The notes: generated by a model not told the origin, from the letters alone. Positions 30,096 through 40,017 are shown, numbered from the stretch's first letter. The stretch: 64,000 nucleotides of DNA from Burkholderia sp. TSV86 (GCF_001522865.1 NZ_LOWB01000104.1:124001-188000); one strand, 5' to 3'. Translations and numbers: made by a program.

Positions 30096-32852
30096 GTGAA
30101 TCGCGAACGCATTTTTAATTGTCTTGGCCGCACGACTTATGCGGCCCTCGTCGATGCGACGGCGCTGGGCCGATCGCGGCGGCATACCTTCATCGATCTC
30201 GATCACTGGGCACTGTGCCTGCTGCAACGCGAGCGCAGCGACTTCGCGAAACTGTTCGCGGAGTGGGGGCACGATATCGGTGACGTGAAGCGCCGGCTGG
30301 AAAAGGCGCTCGACGCGTTCGACGTGAGCGGCGAATCGCTGCGCGACATCTCCGGCGCGCTGGAGCATAGCGTCGGTCCGGCGGTGATCTGGAGTCAGGT
30401 CGCCGCGCCGTCAAGCAAGGTACGCTCGGGCCATCTGCTGCTTGCATGGCTGAACGACGACCTCACGCGGCGCTGGCTGCAACAGCGCGTGCCGGGAGGG
30501 ATCACGGGTGCGTCGACGGACGAAATCGTCAAGCGCTACGAAGCATTGGCGGCGAGTTGGCCGGAAGCGGGTGAATGCGTCGCGTCGTCTGGCGACGATG
30601 CGCTCGCGGATGATGCTTCAGCCGATGCGGCGAGCCCGGACGCGCTCGCGAAATGGGCGACCTGTTTGACCGATCAGGCGGCGCGCGGCGAACTGGACCC
30701 GGTCGTCGGCCGCGATGCCGAGCTGCGTACCGTGATCGACATTCTGTCGCGGCGGCGCCAGAACAATCCGATTCTCGTCGGCGAAGCAGGGGTGGGCAAG
30801 ACGGCAGTGGTCGAGGCGCTCGCGCAGAAGATTCACGCCGGCGATGTGCCGCCCGGCCTGCTCGGCGCGCAGGTATGGGCGCTGGATCTGGCGAGGCTGC
30901 AAGCGGGCGCGGGCGTGCGCGGGGAATTCGAGCAGCGCCTGAAGGCCGTGATGGACGCGGTGCTTGCGGCGCCCAACCCGGTGATTCTGTTCTGCGACGA
31001 AACTCACACGCTGGTGGGCGCGGGCGGCGCGGCCGGCACAGGCGACGCCGCGAATCTGATCAAGCCGATGCTTGCTCGCGGCCAGTTGCGGATGGTGGCG
31101 GCTACGACGTGGTCGGAGTACAAGCAATACATCGAGCCGGACGCAGCGCTGGTGCGCCGCTTTCAAGCGGTTCCCGTCGAGGAGCCGGACGACGAAGCCG
31201 CGGTCGACATGTTGCGCACCATCGCGCCGCGTTTTGCCGAGCATCATGGCGTGCATATCATCGACGCCGCGCTGCGCAGCGCCGTTGCGCTGTCGCGCCG
31301 GTATTTGCCGGCGCGGCAATTGCCGGACAAGGCGATCGGCTTGCTGGATACCGCGTGTGCACGGGTCGCAATGAGTCAGAATTGCGCGCCCGCCGAACTG
31401 GATCGGCTCGCGCAGCAGGCGTTCGCGATCGAGCAGACGCTTAACTGGCGCGCGAACGATCGGCACATGGGCGTGCCGACGCCTGGCGACGAAGCTGATT
31501 TGCAAGCACGGCGCGGCGAACTCGTGCAGCAGGTGCGCACGCTCGAGAAGGCGGTCGAGGGCGAGCGCGAGGAAGTCCGAGCGTGGCGCGCGCGGCTGAG
31601 TGCGCCGCCGTCGGCCGAGCAGGCGGACGAAGCCGACAGCAACGCATGGGCGGCGCGCATCGATGCCGAACGCTGGGTGCGGCCGTGGGTCGACGAGCAC
31701 GTGATTGCCGAGGTGCTGTCCGAATGGACCGGTGTGCCGGTCACGCAACTCGCGCAGGATGAGGCACAGCGCATCGTCGAGTTGGAGCGCTCGCTCAACG
31801 AGTGCATACACGGGCAGGCGCATGGGCTGCGCTCGATCGCGCAGGTGCTGCAGGTATCACACTCTGGGCTCGGCGACCCCGAGCGCCCGCTCGGCGTGAT
31901 GCTGCTCGCAGGGCCGACCGGTACCGGCAAGAGTCAGGCGGCCGCGAAGCTCGCCGAGTTGCTGTTCGGCGGCGAGCGCAATCTCGTGCAATTCAACATG
32001 AACGAGTTTCAGGAAGCACACACCGCGTCGACGCTCAAAGGCGCGCCGCCCGGCTACGTCGGCTACGGCAAGGGGGGACGGCTGACCGAGGCGATCCGCA
32101 AGAAGCCGTATAGCGTGCTGCTGCTCGACGAATTCGACCGCGCGCATCCGGACATCCACGAGGTGTTCTACCAAGTGTTCGACCAGGGCTGGATGGAAGA
32201 CGGCGAAGGGCGGCGGATCAGTTTCCGCAACAGCCTGATCCTGCTGACCACCAATCTCGGCGATGCGGATATCGAGGCGGCGTGCGAAGCGGATCCGCAA
32301 ACTTCGCAGGCCAACCTCGAGTCGCTGGTGCGCGAGCGACTGCAAGGGCGCTTTTCCGCGGCGCTGCTCGGCCGTATCCAGATCGTCGTGTTCCGGCCGC
32401 TCGATCACGACGCATTGGCGGGCATTGCTCGGCAGGCGCTCGACGAGATCGGCGAGCGTCTTGCGCAGAACGGGCTGGCATGGCGTGTCGACGAAGGCGT
32501 GGCGGACTGGATCGCGCGCGCGGTGGCGCGGCACCCGTCGAACGGACGCGCGGTGCGCGACCTGCTGCGTCAGCACGTGATGCCGGCCGTGGCGCGCGGC
32601 GTGCTGGCCGCGCGCGCGGAGGACCGGTCGCTGCAGATCGTGCGGCTGTCGGCGGGCGACACGCTGTCGCTGTCGTTCGACGACGACGCAGCAGTGCTGA
32701 ACGACGCGGCGGCGTTGCCCGAGGCGGCGCCCGAGGCCGAGGCGGCGCACGTCGCTGAAACCGCTGCGGCGACGGCCGACGTCGAAGGCGCTGTTTGCGA
32801 GGGCGAGTTTCCGGCCGATGCCGGATCGAAGGGGGAAACGGCATGCGTTTAA
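30096..32852 (+). CDS. clpV: T6SS AAA+ ATPase ClpV (TssH)
   Basis: 918 residues from GTG at 30096 ([30 protein letters not shown]). It has an N-terminal Clp_N-type domain that binds TssC, then two AAA+ modules: Walker A1 GEAGVGKT at 229-236 and Walker A2 GPTGTGKS at 606-613, with [32 protein letters not shown] in the second. A coiled middle region lies at about 440-520. ClpV disassembles contracted sheaths for reuse. The C-terminal ~50 residues are Ala/Glu-rich and not conserved. Its 3' end overlaps vgrG by 10 bases. Confidence 0.97.
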   Translation: MNRERIFNCLGRTTYAALVDATALGRSRRHTFIDLDHWALCLLQRERSDFAKLFAEWGHDIGDVKRRLEKALDAFDVSGESLRDISGALEHSVGPAVIWSQVAAPSSKVRSGHLLLAWLNDDLTRRWLQQRVPGGITGASTDEIVKRYEALAASWPEAGECVASSGDDALADDASADAASPDALAKWATCLTDQAARGELDPVVGRDAELRTVIDILSRRRQNNPILVGEAGVGKTAVVEALAQKIHAGDVPPGLLGAQVWALDLARLQAGAGVRGEFEQRLKAVMDAVLAAPNPVILFCDETHTLVGAGGAAGTGDAANLIKPMLARGQLRMVAATTWSEYKQYIEPDAALVRRFQAVPVEEPDDEAAVDMLRTIAPRFAEHHGVHIIDAALRSAVALSRRYLPARQLPDKAIGLLDTACARVAMSQNCAPAELDRLAQQAFAIEQTLNWRANDRHMGVPTPGDEADLQARRGELVQQVRTLEKAVEGEREEVRAWRARLSAPPSAEQADEADSNAWAARIDAERWVRPWVDEHVIAEVLSEWTGVPVTQLAQDEAQRIVELERSLNECIHGQAHGLRSIAQVLQVSHSGLGDPERPLGVMLLAGPTGTGKSQAAAKLAELLFGGERNLVQFNMNEFQEAHTASTLKGAPPGYVGYGKGGRLTEAIRKKPYSVLLLDEFDRAHPDIHEVFYQVFDQGWMEDGEGRRISFRNSLILLTTNLGDADIEAACEADPQTSQANLESLVRERLQGRFSAALLGRIQIVVFRPLDHDALAGIARQALDEIGERLAQNGLAWRVDEGVADWIARAVARHPSNGRAVRDLLRQHVMPAVARGVLAARAEDRSLQIVRLSAGDTLSLSFDDDAAVLNDAAALPEAAPEAEAAHVAETAAATADVEGAVCEGEFPADAGSKGETACV

Positions 32853-35134
32853 TCGAATTGCGCAGCGATGTAGTCGATCCGAGCTGCATTGCGCTGGCGC
32901 TGAAAGTTCACGAGCGATTCTCGCAGGAGCCGTCTTATCGGCTCGATCTGCTCAGCCGCGACCCGGAGCTGGATCTGGATGCGATGCTCGGCGCGCCGCT
33001 GTCGGCCGACATCGATCTGGGCGCAGGCGCGGTGCGGACTTTCAACACGGTGATCTTCGGCGGCTACGACACGGGCCAACTGAGCGGCCAGTACACGTAC
33101 ACGCTGGATCTGAGAAGCTGGCTGTCGTTTCTCGAGGAGAACCGCAATAGCCGGATCTTCCAGAACATGACGGTGCCGCAGATCGTCGAGCAGGTCTTCC
33201 AGGGCCACCGGCGCGACGATTATCGCTTCGAGCTTGAAAGCACGTATGACGAGCGCGAGTATTGCGTGCAGTTTCAGGAAACCGATCTGAATTTCATCAA
33301 GCGCTTGCTCGAGGACGAGGGCATTTATTTCTGGGTCGAGCACGAGGACGATCGGCACGTCGTGGTGCTGTCCGACACCCAGCGCTTCGAAGACATGCCG
33401 TTTCCCTATGGGCAGATGCTGTATTTGCCTGACGGCGAGGAAGAGCGCGCGATTCAGGGGCGCGAAGGGGTGCAGCGGCTGCAGCGTACCCGGCGGGTGC
33501 GCTCCAACAACGTCGCGCTGCGCGACTTCAATTACTGGATTCCGTCCAACCGGCTCGACAGCGATGCACAGACGCCGCCGGAGCCCGCGCTGTCGGGCAT
33601 CCAGCTGCAGTATTACGACTATGCGACAGGCTATCAGAACGAGCAGACCGGTGAGCGTCTCGCGCGGCTGCGGCTCGAGGCGTTCCAGGCGGATTCGCAC
33701 GTGTTGATCGGCGAGGCGAATGCACGCGGGCTTGCGACCGGGCGGGCGTTCACGCTGGCAGGGCATCCGGCCGTAATGCGCAATCGCCGGTACTACGTAT
33801 TCAACAGCGACCTGACCTTCATCCAGGATGGGCCGGACAGTACGTCGCAAGGCCGTAACGTCACGGTGAAGTTCCAGGCGCTCGCGGACGACCGGCCGTA
33901 TCGTCCGCTGCTCACGACCCCGCGCCCGGAGGTGCCGGGCATCCAGAGCGCGACGGTGGTCGGGCCGGAGGTGTCGGAGGTCTATACCGACAAGCTCGGG
34001 CGCATCCGCGTGCATTTCCACTGGGATCGCTACAAGTCGACGGAAGCCGATGCGTCGTGTTGGATTCGGGTGTCGCAGGCATGGGCGGGCAAGGGCTGGG
34101 GCGTGATCGCGATGCCGCGGGTTGGCCAGGAAGTGCTGATTACCTACGTCGATGGCGATCTCGACCGTCCGCTCGTAACCGGGATCGTCTACAACGGCGA
34201 AAATCCGACGCCATACGATTTGCCGAAAGATATCCGCTATACGGGGCTGGTGTCGCGCTCGATCAAGCGCGCAGGCACTAATCAGAACGCCAGCCAGATC
34301 ACGTTCGACGATCAGCGCGGCGCGGAACGCGTGATGGTCCATGCGGAGCGGGATTTGCAGCATACCGTCGAGCGCAACAGCTCCACGGCGATCGGCCAGG
34401 ATCTGAATCTGAGCGTCAAGGGCACGTCAACGTCGGTTGTCGGGATCTCGGTCAGCTTCACGGGGATCTCGGTGTCCTACACCGGTCTGTCGGTGAGCTT
34501 CACGGGCGTGTCGGCGAGCTTCACCGGGTTGAGCACGTCATTTACGGGTATCAGCACCAGCTTCACTGGCGTATCGACGTCGTTCACCGGCGTGAGCACC
34601 AGCTTTACCGGCGTATCGACGTCGTTCACCGGCGTGAGCACGGGTTTCACCGGCGTGAGCACGTCATTTACCGGCGTATCGACGTCGGTGACCGGTCATA
34701 GCAATTCGGTGACGGGCGTCTCGAACAGCATGACGGGCATTTCGTACTCCAGAACGGACACCAGCATCTCGGAGACGGGGCAGTCGCAAAGCATGACGGG
34801 TGTGTCGCTGTCGTACACGGGCACGTCCAACAGCATGACCGGCACGTCGACGTCGGTAACCGGCAGCTCGACGAGCATTACCGGCTCGTCGATGTCGAAT
34901 ACCGGCACGTCGACCAGCATCACCGGCACGTCGACGTCGGTGACGGGCAGCTCGACGAGCGTGACCGGCTCGAGCATGTCGACTACTGGCAGCGCGGTGA
35001 GCAGCACCGGTTCGAGCGTATCGACGAAGGGCAGCGATGTGTCGGTCACGGGGTTCGCGTACTCCTATACCGGCGTGAGCTACTCCGATGTCGGCGTGGA
35101 TTTGAAAAAGCTTGGAATGCAGGTGAAAAGCTAA
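32843..35134 (+). CDS. vgrG: T6SS spike protein VgrG (TssI) with long seven-residue-repeat C-terminus
   Basis: 763 residues from ATG 32843, which has a ribosome site GAAGGGGGAAAC; earlier in-frame starts lie inside clpV. The gp27-like region (about 1-360) includes RSWLSFLEENRNSRIFQNMTV and QFQETDLNFIKRLLEDEGIYFWVEH. The gp5-like OB domain follows with ATVVGPEVSEVYTDKLGRIRVHFHWDRY and CWIRVSQAWAGKGWGVIAMPRVGQEVLI. From about residue 529 to 752 the chain is 32 consecutive heptads of the type S-x-S-x-T-G-x, ending with DLKKLGMQVKS. No toxin domain is fused. It is the cell-puncturing tip; a DUF4150 PAAR-like protein encoded downstream probably caps it. Confidence 0.96.
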   Translation: MRLIELRSDVVDPSCIALALKVHERFSQEPSYRLDLLSRDPELDLDAMLGAPLSADIDLGAGAVRTFNTVIFGGYDTGQLSGQYTYTLDLRSWLSFLEENRNSRIFQNMTVPQIVEQVFQGHRRDDYRFELESTYDEREYCVQFQETDLNFIKRLLEDEGIYFWVEHEDDRHVVVLSDTQRFEDMPFPYGQMLYLPDGEEERAIQGREGVQRLQRTRRVRSNNVALRDFNYWIPSNRLDSDAQTPPEPALSGIQLQYYDYATGYQNEQTGERLARLRLEAFQADSHVLIGEANARGLATGRAFTLAGHPAVMRNRRYYVFNSDLTFIQDGPDSTSQGRNVTVKFQALADDRPYRPLLTTPRPEVPGIQSATVVGPEVSEVYTDKLGRIRVHFHWDRYKSTEADASCWIRVSQAWAGKGWGVIAMPRVGQEVLITYVDGDLDRPLVTGIVYNGENPTPYDLPKDIRYTGLVSRSIKRAGTNQNASQITFDDQRGAERVMVHAERDLQHTVERNSSTAIGQDLNLSVKGTSTSVVGISVSFTGISVSYTGLSVSFTGVSASFTGLSTSFTGISTSFTGVSTSFTGVSTSFTGVSTSFTGVSTGFTGVSTSFTGVSTSVTGHSNSVTGVSNSMTGISYSRTDTSISETGQSQSMTGVSLSYTGTSNSMTGTSTSVTGSSTSITGSSMSNTGTSTSITGTSTSVTGSSTSVTGSSMSTTGSAVSSTGSSVSTKGSDVSVTGFAYSYTGVSYSDVGVDLKKLGMQVKS
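34427..35098 (+). repeat. Tandem 21-base repeats in vgrG encoding 32 heptads
   Basis: 672 bases, exactly 32 units of 21 bases. The first half is most uniform (STSFTGV and close variants), the second half more varied (STSVTGS, SNSMTGT, SYSRTDT). Ser at positions 1 and 3, Thr at 5 and Gly at 6 are near invariant. DNA copies differ mainly at silent or position-2/4/7 codons, so the tract is old enough to have diverged, but the central STSFTGV copies are nearly identical. Open frames on the complementary strand here are by-products of the repeat. Confidence 0.97.
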
Positions 35135-37359
35135 TGCCAATTCGCCATGTCAAACCTCAGTCCGTGCTCGTCGCGACGACGCGCACCCAGATTGGCTCGC
35201 AGCCGATGATGGCGCTCAGTTTGGGCGTTGGCTTCCGGCTCAGCGATCCGGCGATTCTCGTTCACGAGGCCGCCGTCTGGGAGGCATTGAAGGCGGCCGC
35301 GCCGTCGGTGCCGCTTGCCGAAGCGGCAATGCCTAAGCAGTGCGCGGAATGGCTGCTTGTCGGGCATTCGGTGCACCGGGTGCCGCCCGGCGCGCTCGGC
35401 CACGCGGTCGACTGGGCCGCGTGGGTCGAGCTGGACGGCGTGCGCAAGACTGTTTCGTGCCGCGCGCCGGTCGATCGGCGCACCAGGGCCGAGCCGCTGG
35501 TGCGGCTTGCGATCGATCCGACGCAGGCGGTTGCGGGCAGCGCGAACGAAAACCCGCTGGGCATCGCGTCGGGTACCGCGCCGCTGCTGCGGGTGGGCTC
35601 GCTCGGCGTCGGGCCCGAACCGTTGGCCGCAATGGGCGCGCTTGCGAGCGACTGGCCGGAGCGCAGGCAATGGATGCCGAACCGCCCCAGCTCGCTCGAC
35701 GCGATGGCCAATGACGGCACGCATTTGGGCTGGCCGGAAAGCGTCGATCGGCGTTACTTCCAGCAGGCGGCGCCCGATCAATGGTCGCGCCGCGAGGATT
35801 GGCCGTGCGGCGCGCGTTTCGAGTTGAGCCGGTTCGGCGCGCAGGGCGACGGATATGCCGGTGAGTTGCCGCGGCTTACCGCCGTGGCGCTGGTGACGCG
35901 CACCGAGCAGCCGCATGCCGAGCGAGTGGCGCTCAAGCAGCAGACCGTCTGGTTCTTGCCGGACCACGATATCGGCGTGCTGTGGTGGAACGGTTCGGTC
36001 GGTATCGACTATCTGCTCGACGACAGCCTGGAGATGCTGGTCGCCGCGCTGAAGGACGTGAACGAGCGGGTCGACGCCGACGCGTTGATGCGCTTTGCCG
36101 AGCTGCGCTCGGATCTGACCTCGACCGATCCGGTGCAGGAGGCGGACCATGCGTTGATGCCGGCCGTCGACAAGGGTTGGGTCTGGGAGATGATTCTCGA
36201 CGCCGACGATCATCCGCGCTTTTCGCCGCCGCCGCGCAGCCGCGACGAGATCGCCGAGCGGCTCGAACATCACCGTCTGGGCCTGCTCGAGGCGCGTGAA
36301 GGTCGCGCGCGGATGGATGCGTTCGATGAGCGCATGCAGCGCGAGACTTTGCCAGCCGCGCCGCCCGACGGCAGCGACTGGCGGCAGCGGTTTGCCGAGG
36401 CGGCTTCTCGCGAACTTGCGCGGGTGACGGTGCGCGACGCGGATCTGACCGAACTGTGCTTCGAAGGCTGGCGCTTGGACGAAGTGCGATTCGAGCGTTG
36501 CAGGCTCGATCGCACCGAATGGCGCAGATGCGAGCTGAGCAACGTGCACGTGGTCGATTGTTCGTTCACCAATGCAACGCTCGATGCCACCGTCTGGAGA
36601 GATGGCGCGATCGTGCGCGGCCAACTGCATCGCGGCGCGTGGAGCAATGTCGTGCTGGAGCGCGTCAACATCGAGGATTGCTATTTCGACGAACTGACGG
36701 TCGAAGGCGGGTCGTGGTCGCTGGTTTCGATGCAAGGCTGCGGCGGCGCGCGCGGCAGCGTGCGCGATATGGTCTGGTCGGGCGTGTCGTGGAACGGCAC
36801 CGATGTGCGGTATTGGAACTGGAGCCGGGTACGGGCCGACGATCTCGGCGTCGTCGAATGCAAGATGACAGGGCTGACTCTTTCCCAGTGCACGATGGTC
36901 AAGCCGAGCATTTTGCTGAGCGATCTGTCGTCGAGTGCATGGCAACGCAGCACGCTGTCGTTCGCGGTGCTGTCGCACGGCACGTCGATCGATCACGCGC
37001 AGCTGTGCGACTGCGTGTTCACTTCGTCGAGTTTTCAGGATCTGCGCGCGGACGCGGTGCAGGTCGATCACTGCTCGTTCATGCAGCTCAATGCGCAGCA
37101 TCTGCAAGCAGAGCGCTCGAACTGGACTTGCACGCTGCTCGACGGCGCGAACGTCACGCATTCGTGGCTCGTCGGCGCGTCGTTCGACCGCTGTTCGCTG
37201 AAGGAGGCGATGCTGTACGGCGCCGACATGCGCGAGACCCGCATGTTCGACTGCAACCTGATCCGCGCACGCACGTCGTGGGCGCATTTGCCGGGCGCGA
37301 GGGCGTGGCAGGGTAACTTGAACGTCGGCCGCCTCGATGTGCCGGGGAGGGAAAAATGA
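35134..37359 (+). CDS. DUF2169 / pentapeptide-repeat protein, putative T6SS effector-loading adaptor
   Basis: 741 residues. The N-terminal half (about 1-310) matches the DUF2169 family: MPIRHVKPQSVLVATTRTQIG, then the LLVGHSVHR and GCVRK-type region, W-x-DRRYFQQAAPDQW and VALKQQTVWFLPDHDIGVLWW. The C-terminal 430-735 is a run of pentapeptide repeats (A/C-x-L-x-x type) predicting a right-handed beta-helix, with several cysteines exactly 10 residues apart. DUF2169 proteins are associated with VgrG and DUF4150 proteins and are thought to help mount cargo on the spike. Start and vgrG stop overlap by one base (TAATG); the next gene overlaps by 4. Confidence 0.85.
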   Translation: MPIRHVKPQSVLVATTRTQIGSQPMMALSLGVGFRLSDPAILVHEAAVWEALKAAAPSVPLAEAAMPKQCAEWLLVGHSVHRVPPGALGHAVDWAAWVELDGVRKTVSCRAPVDRRTRAEPLVRLAIDPTQAVAGSANENPLGIASGTAPLLRVGSLGVGPEPLAAMGALASDWPERRQWMPNRPSSLDAMANDGTHLGWPESVDRRYFQQAAPDQWSRREDWPCGARFELSRFGAQGDGYAGELPRLTAVALVTRTEQPHAERVALKQQTVWFLPDHDIGVLWWNGSVGIDYLLDDSLEMLVAALKDVNERVDADALMRFAELRSDLTSTDPVQEADHALMPAVDKGWVWEMILDADDHPRFSPPPRSRDEIAERLEHHRLGLLEAREGRARMDAFDERMQRETLPAAPPDGSDWRQRFAEAASRELARVTVRDADLTELCFEGWRLDEVRFERCRLDRTEWRRCELSNVHVVDCSFTNATLDATVWRDGAIVRGQLHRGAWSNVVLERVNIEDCYFDELTVEGGSWSLVSMQGCGGARGSVRDMVWSGVSWNGTDVRYWNWSRVRADDLGVVECKMTGLTLSQCTMVKPSILLSDLSSSAWQRSTLSFAVLSHGTSIDHAQLCDCVFTSSSFQDLRADAVQVDHCSFMQLNAQHLQAERSNWTCTLLDGANVTHSWLVGASFDRCSLKEAMLYGADMRETRMFDCNLIRARTSWAHLPGARAWQGNLNVGRLDVPGREK

Positions 37360-38426
37360 ACGGGCCTCAATTGCCGATGCTTGCGCCGACATTGCCGCAA
37401 GTGATCAAAGGGCGGCATTACACGACGTCGCATCGCGAGCTGGAGCTGTCGGACACGATCTACGAGGATTGCCATTTCGATCAACTGACGTGGCGCGGAT
37501 GCCGGTTGTCCAACCTGCGCTTCGTCAATTGCCGGTTCGACTCGAACCTTTTCGAGGGATGCGAGCTGATCAATCTGATCTACGAGGATTGCCGCGTTGG
37601 CGCGACCCGATGGAAAGACTGCGTGCAGCGCGGCGTGTCGTTTACCGGCGGCGAGATAGCCGATGCCGTATGGGCCGACAGCCTGATGCGCGATGCGATC
37701 TTCTCGAAAATGACCGGTTCGAGCTGGCAGTTCGACGCGGTGCGCTCGGCGCACGTGTCGTTTGTCGCCAGCGAATTCACGGACATCGCGGTGAGCGGCG
37801 GGCGCTGGTCGGATACGTCGTGGATCGACGTGCGGATCGCGGGCATCGAGATCCAGGCAACGGAGCTTGAGAACTTCATTGTCGGGCAGAGCGGCTGCAG
37901 CCGGTGCACGCTGTCGAAGTGCCGGGGTATCAACGTGCGCTGGATCGATTCGCAAATCGAACGCATGACCCTGCACGGATGCGAGCTGAAGCAGGCCGCC
38001 TGGTCGCATTCCACCTGGTCGAGCGGGCGCATCGGCGCAAGCCGGTTGCCGCTCGCAAGCTTCGATCACGCGAAGGTCAACAACCTGATGGTGCGCGATA
38101 CCGAATTGCCGCAGGCGATCTTCGATCACGCGAGTGTGATGGACAGCGATCTGCTGCGCCTGCATGCGCCGCGTATCGCGTTTCGTCATGCGCAACTCTC
38201 GCGCGTTCAATTGTCCGGAGCGCATCTGCAAGGGCTCGATGCGCGCGGTGCGAGGCTCGACGAAGTCGATCTGAAAGGCAGCGATTGCCGATCCGGCCTG
38301 CTGATCGGCCAGCCGAAACAAGCGTGGCTCGCCGCGAATACGCGGCAAGCGATTTTCGATGAGGCTGCCGCCGAGGACGACCACTTGTGGCGGCAGCGGA
38401 CTCAGCCTGGAGCAAGAGGAGTATGA
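37356..38426 (+). CDS. Pentapeptide-repeat protein of the T6SS spike module
   Basis: 356 residues made almost entirely of pentapeptide repeats, predicting a long quadrilateral beta-helix. Cysteines at 39, 49, 59, 69, 79 and 89 fall at an exact 10-residue period, i.e. one per two pentapeptides on the same helix face. Such proteins accompany DUF2169 adaptors in several proteobacterial T6SS loci; their molecular role is not settled. It looks like a relative of the pentapeptide half of the preceding gene. The start overlaps the preceding stop (ATGA) and the stop overlaps the DUF3540 gene start (ATGA). Confidence 0.8.
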   Translation: MNGPQLPMLAPTLPQVIKGRHYTTSHRELELSDTIYEDCHFDQLTWRGCRLSNLRFVNCRFDSNLFEGCELINLIYEDCRVGATRWKDCVQRGVSFTGGEIADAVWADSLMRDAIFSKMTGSSWQFDAVRSAHVSFVASEFTDIAVSGGRWSDTSWIDVRIAGIEIQATELENFIVGQSGCSRCTLSKCRGINVRWIDSQIERMTLHGCELKQAAWSHSTWSSGRIGASRLPLASFDHAKVNNLMVRDTELPQAIFDHASVMDSDLLRLHAPRIAFRHAQLSRVQLSGAHLQGLDARGARLDEVDLKGSDCRSGLLIGQPKQAWLAANTRQAIFDEAAAEDDHLWRQRTQPGARGV

Positions 38427-39028
38427 CGATGACAGTTCTTCATTCGCTTCCCGTTCGTGAGACACGGATTCTCAATCAGGACGATGAACTCCCTGGGACA
38501 GTCGCATCGCTGCTCAGGCGCCCGGCGCAAGCCGGCTTCAGCGAGCCGATGACCATCGCCCGGGTGCGCGAGCCGGCCGACGGCGCGTGGTGGGTCGTCA
38601 CGGAATCCGGCGAGCCGGTGCTCGCGAGCGTCGCGGTCAGTTGCATCGTGAAGCCGCAACCGGACGATCTGGTTCAACTCTATCGGGCGTCCGGCCGCTG
38701 CTGGGTGCTGGCGATTCTCGAGCGCCGTGTCGAGGCGCGCGATATCGCGCTGGACTTCGGTTCGGCCCATGTGCGGCTGCATGCGCACGACATCGAAGTG
38801 CAGGCGCGTGACCGTCTGCATCTGGAAAGCGCGCATCTCGCGAGCCGCGCAAGCGTGGTGACGCAGGCAGCCGCGGAGCGGCATGCGCACGTGAGCGGCA
38901 CGGACACCGTGCACGCCGGTAACTCGTTCGTTCACGCGGATAGGCACATGAGCATGCATGCGAAGAGCGCGTGTGTGAAATCGGAGTCGCTGCTCAAGAT
39001 GGACGCTGGGCAGATTCATATGGGCTGA
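38423..39028 (+). CDS. DUF3540 family T6SS-associated protein
   Basis: 201 residues from ATG 38423, which has a good ribosome site (AAGAGGAGT) and overlaps the preceding stop; a 12-codon longer frame has no ribosome site. Features typical of DUF3540: an N-terminal barrel-like part with PQPDDLVQLYRASGRCWVLAILER, then a C-terminal repeating tail rich in His, Ser and Ala (LHLESAHLASRASVVTQAAAERHAHVSGTD). The tail resembles the beta-helical ends of VgrG-like spikes. It belongs to the VgrG-DUF2169-pentapeptide-DUF3540-DUF4150 module and probably acts as a spike accessory or chaperone. Confidence 0.75.
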   Translation: MTMTVLHSLPVRETRILNQDDELPGTVASLLRRPAQAGFSEPMTIARVREPADGAWWVVTESGEPVLASVAVSCIVKPQPDDLVQLYRASGRCWVLAILERRVEARDIALDFGSAHVRLHAHDIEVQARDRLHLESAHLASRASVVTQAAAERHAHVSGTDTVHAGNSFVHADRHMSMHAKSACVKSESLLKMDAGQIHMG

Positions 39029-39052
39029 GCCCAGCATAAATGGGAGGATGTG

Positions 39053-39439
39053 ATGTTTTCTAATTGCTCTGCAGGCGGAATGGCGCTGTCGGGGGCCGAT
39101 GTTTGCAAGACCCCGCCGCTCGGCATTCCGGTGTCGTATTCGAATATCGCGAACAAGCCCGAGGCGGTGCCGAACGTGCCGAACATGCTGATCAACGGCG
39201 GGCCGGCGCACAACATGAACACGATCATTCCGGTGACGCACGGCGACGAGGGCGGCTCGATGGGTGGCGTGGCGTCGGGCACGGTGGCGTCGCAATCGCG
39301 CCATGTGACGGGCTCGGGCAAGGTGTTGATCCAGGGTGCGCCGGAAACCCGGCTGACGGATACCAACATGCCGAACAACCAGAACACGGCGGGGCAGACC
39401 ATCGTTCCGTCTCAGACCATCACCATGACCCTCAGCTAA
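39053..39439 (+). CDS. DUF4150 / PAAR-like spike-tip protein
   Basis: 128 residues from ATG 39053, 5 bases after a strong GGGAGG; GTG 39050 is too close. Sequence MFSNCSAGGMALSGADVCKTPPLGIPVSYSNIANK, then INGGPAHNMNTIIPVTHGDEGGSMGGVASGTV and KVLIQGAPETRLTD, is typical of the DUF4150 PAAR-like family. It should form the metal-stabilised cone capping VgrG. In many loci this domain carries a C-terminal toxin; here it stops after the PAAR-like fold, so effectors would have to bind non-covalently. The stop overlaps the tssJ start. Confidence 0.85.
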   Translation: MFSNCSAGGMALSGADVCKTPPLGIPVSYSNIANKPEAVPNVPNMLINGGPAHNMNTIIPVTHGDEGGSMGGVASGTVASQSRHVTGSGKVLIQGAPETRLTDTNMPNNQNTAGQTIVPSQTITMTLS

Positions 39440-40017
39440 TGAACATGCTTCGCTCGATCTTCGTGGCTTTCGCGCTTTGCGCGCTGGCCGGCTGCGGGCT
39501 CTTCTCGTCGTCGAAGAGTGTCGAGCCGCGCCAGTTGCACGTCACGCTGATCGGGGGCAGCCGTTTGAACCTCAGTCCAAGCGGCGAGCCGCGCCCGGTC
39601 GAGACGTGCGTGTACATCGTGCGCATGGCTGACTGGGTGCCGATGGCAAGCGCCGGCGATTCGTCGTGCGCCGGCCGCGATCAGGATGCGGTGGTGAGTT
39701 CGTCGCGTCATGTGATCGCGCCCAATCAGGTGTTGCAGTTCTGGATCGACGTGCCCACCAAGGGCGAGATCTGGCTCGTCGCCGATGCGGACTACGCGCA
39801 GCGCCCGGCGCAGTACGCACCGCTGCGCCTGCGTGTCGATGGAAGCGGGGTGATTCATCTCGCGGTGTGGTTCGATGCGGGCGGCATCTATAACGCGCTG
39901 CTGCCGGGGCCCGTGCCCGTCGCAGCCTATGTGCCAGTCGTGCCGGACGGCGTGGGTGCTGGCACGAAGTTCAATAAACGCAGTGCGTCGTCGGGCGCAA
40001 AGAGAGTCAAGCAATGA
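39439..40017 (+). CDS. tssJ: T6SS outer-membrane lipoprotein TssJ (SciN)
   Basis: 192 residues. Lipoprotein signal MNMLRSIFVAFALCALAGC with lipobox LAGC and lipidated C19. The mature domain is a transthyretin-like beta-sandwich with VETCVYIVRMADW and LRLRVDGSGVIHLAVWFDAGGIYN. TssJ anchors TssM at the outer membrane. It overlaps the PAAR-like gene stop (TAATG) and the tssK start (ATGA). Confidence 0.93.
   Translation: MNMLRSIFVAFALCALAGCGLFSSSKSVEPRQLHVTLIGGSRLNLSPSGEPRPVETCVYIVRMADWVPMASAGDSSCAGRDQDAVVSSSRHVIAPNQVLQFWIDVPTKGEIWLVADADYAQRPAQYAPLRLRVDGSGVIHLAVWFDAGGIYNALLPGPVPVAAYVPVVPDGVGAGTKFNKRSASSGAKRVKQ

Noticed and set aside
34477-35049. Repetitive minus-strand open frames opposite the vgrG repeats
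   Set aside because: They arise from the 21-base repeat read on the other strand; no ribosome site, and the plus strand is a clear VgrG.
35131-37392. 753-residue minus-strand frame opposite the DUF2169 gene
   Set aside because: High-GC DNA keeps the antisense frame open. Composition is Arg/His-rich, there is no family resemblance, and the plus strand is a recognised gene.
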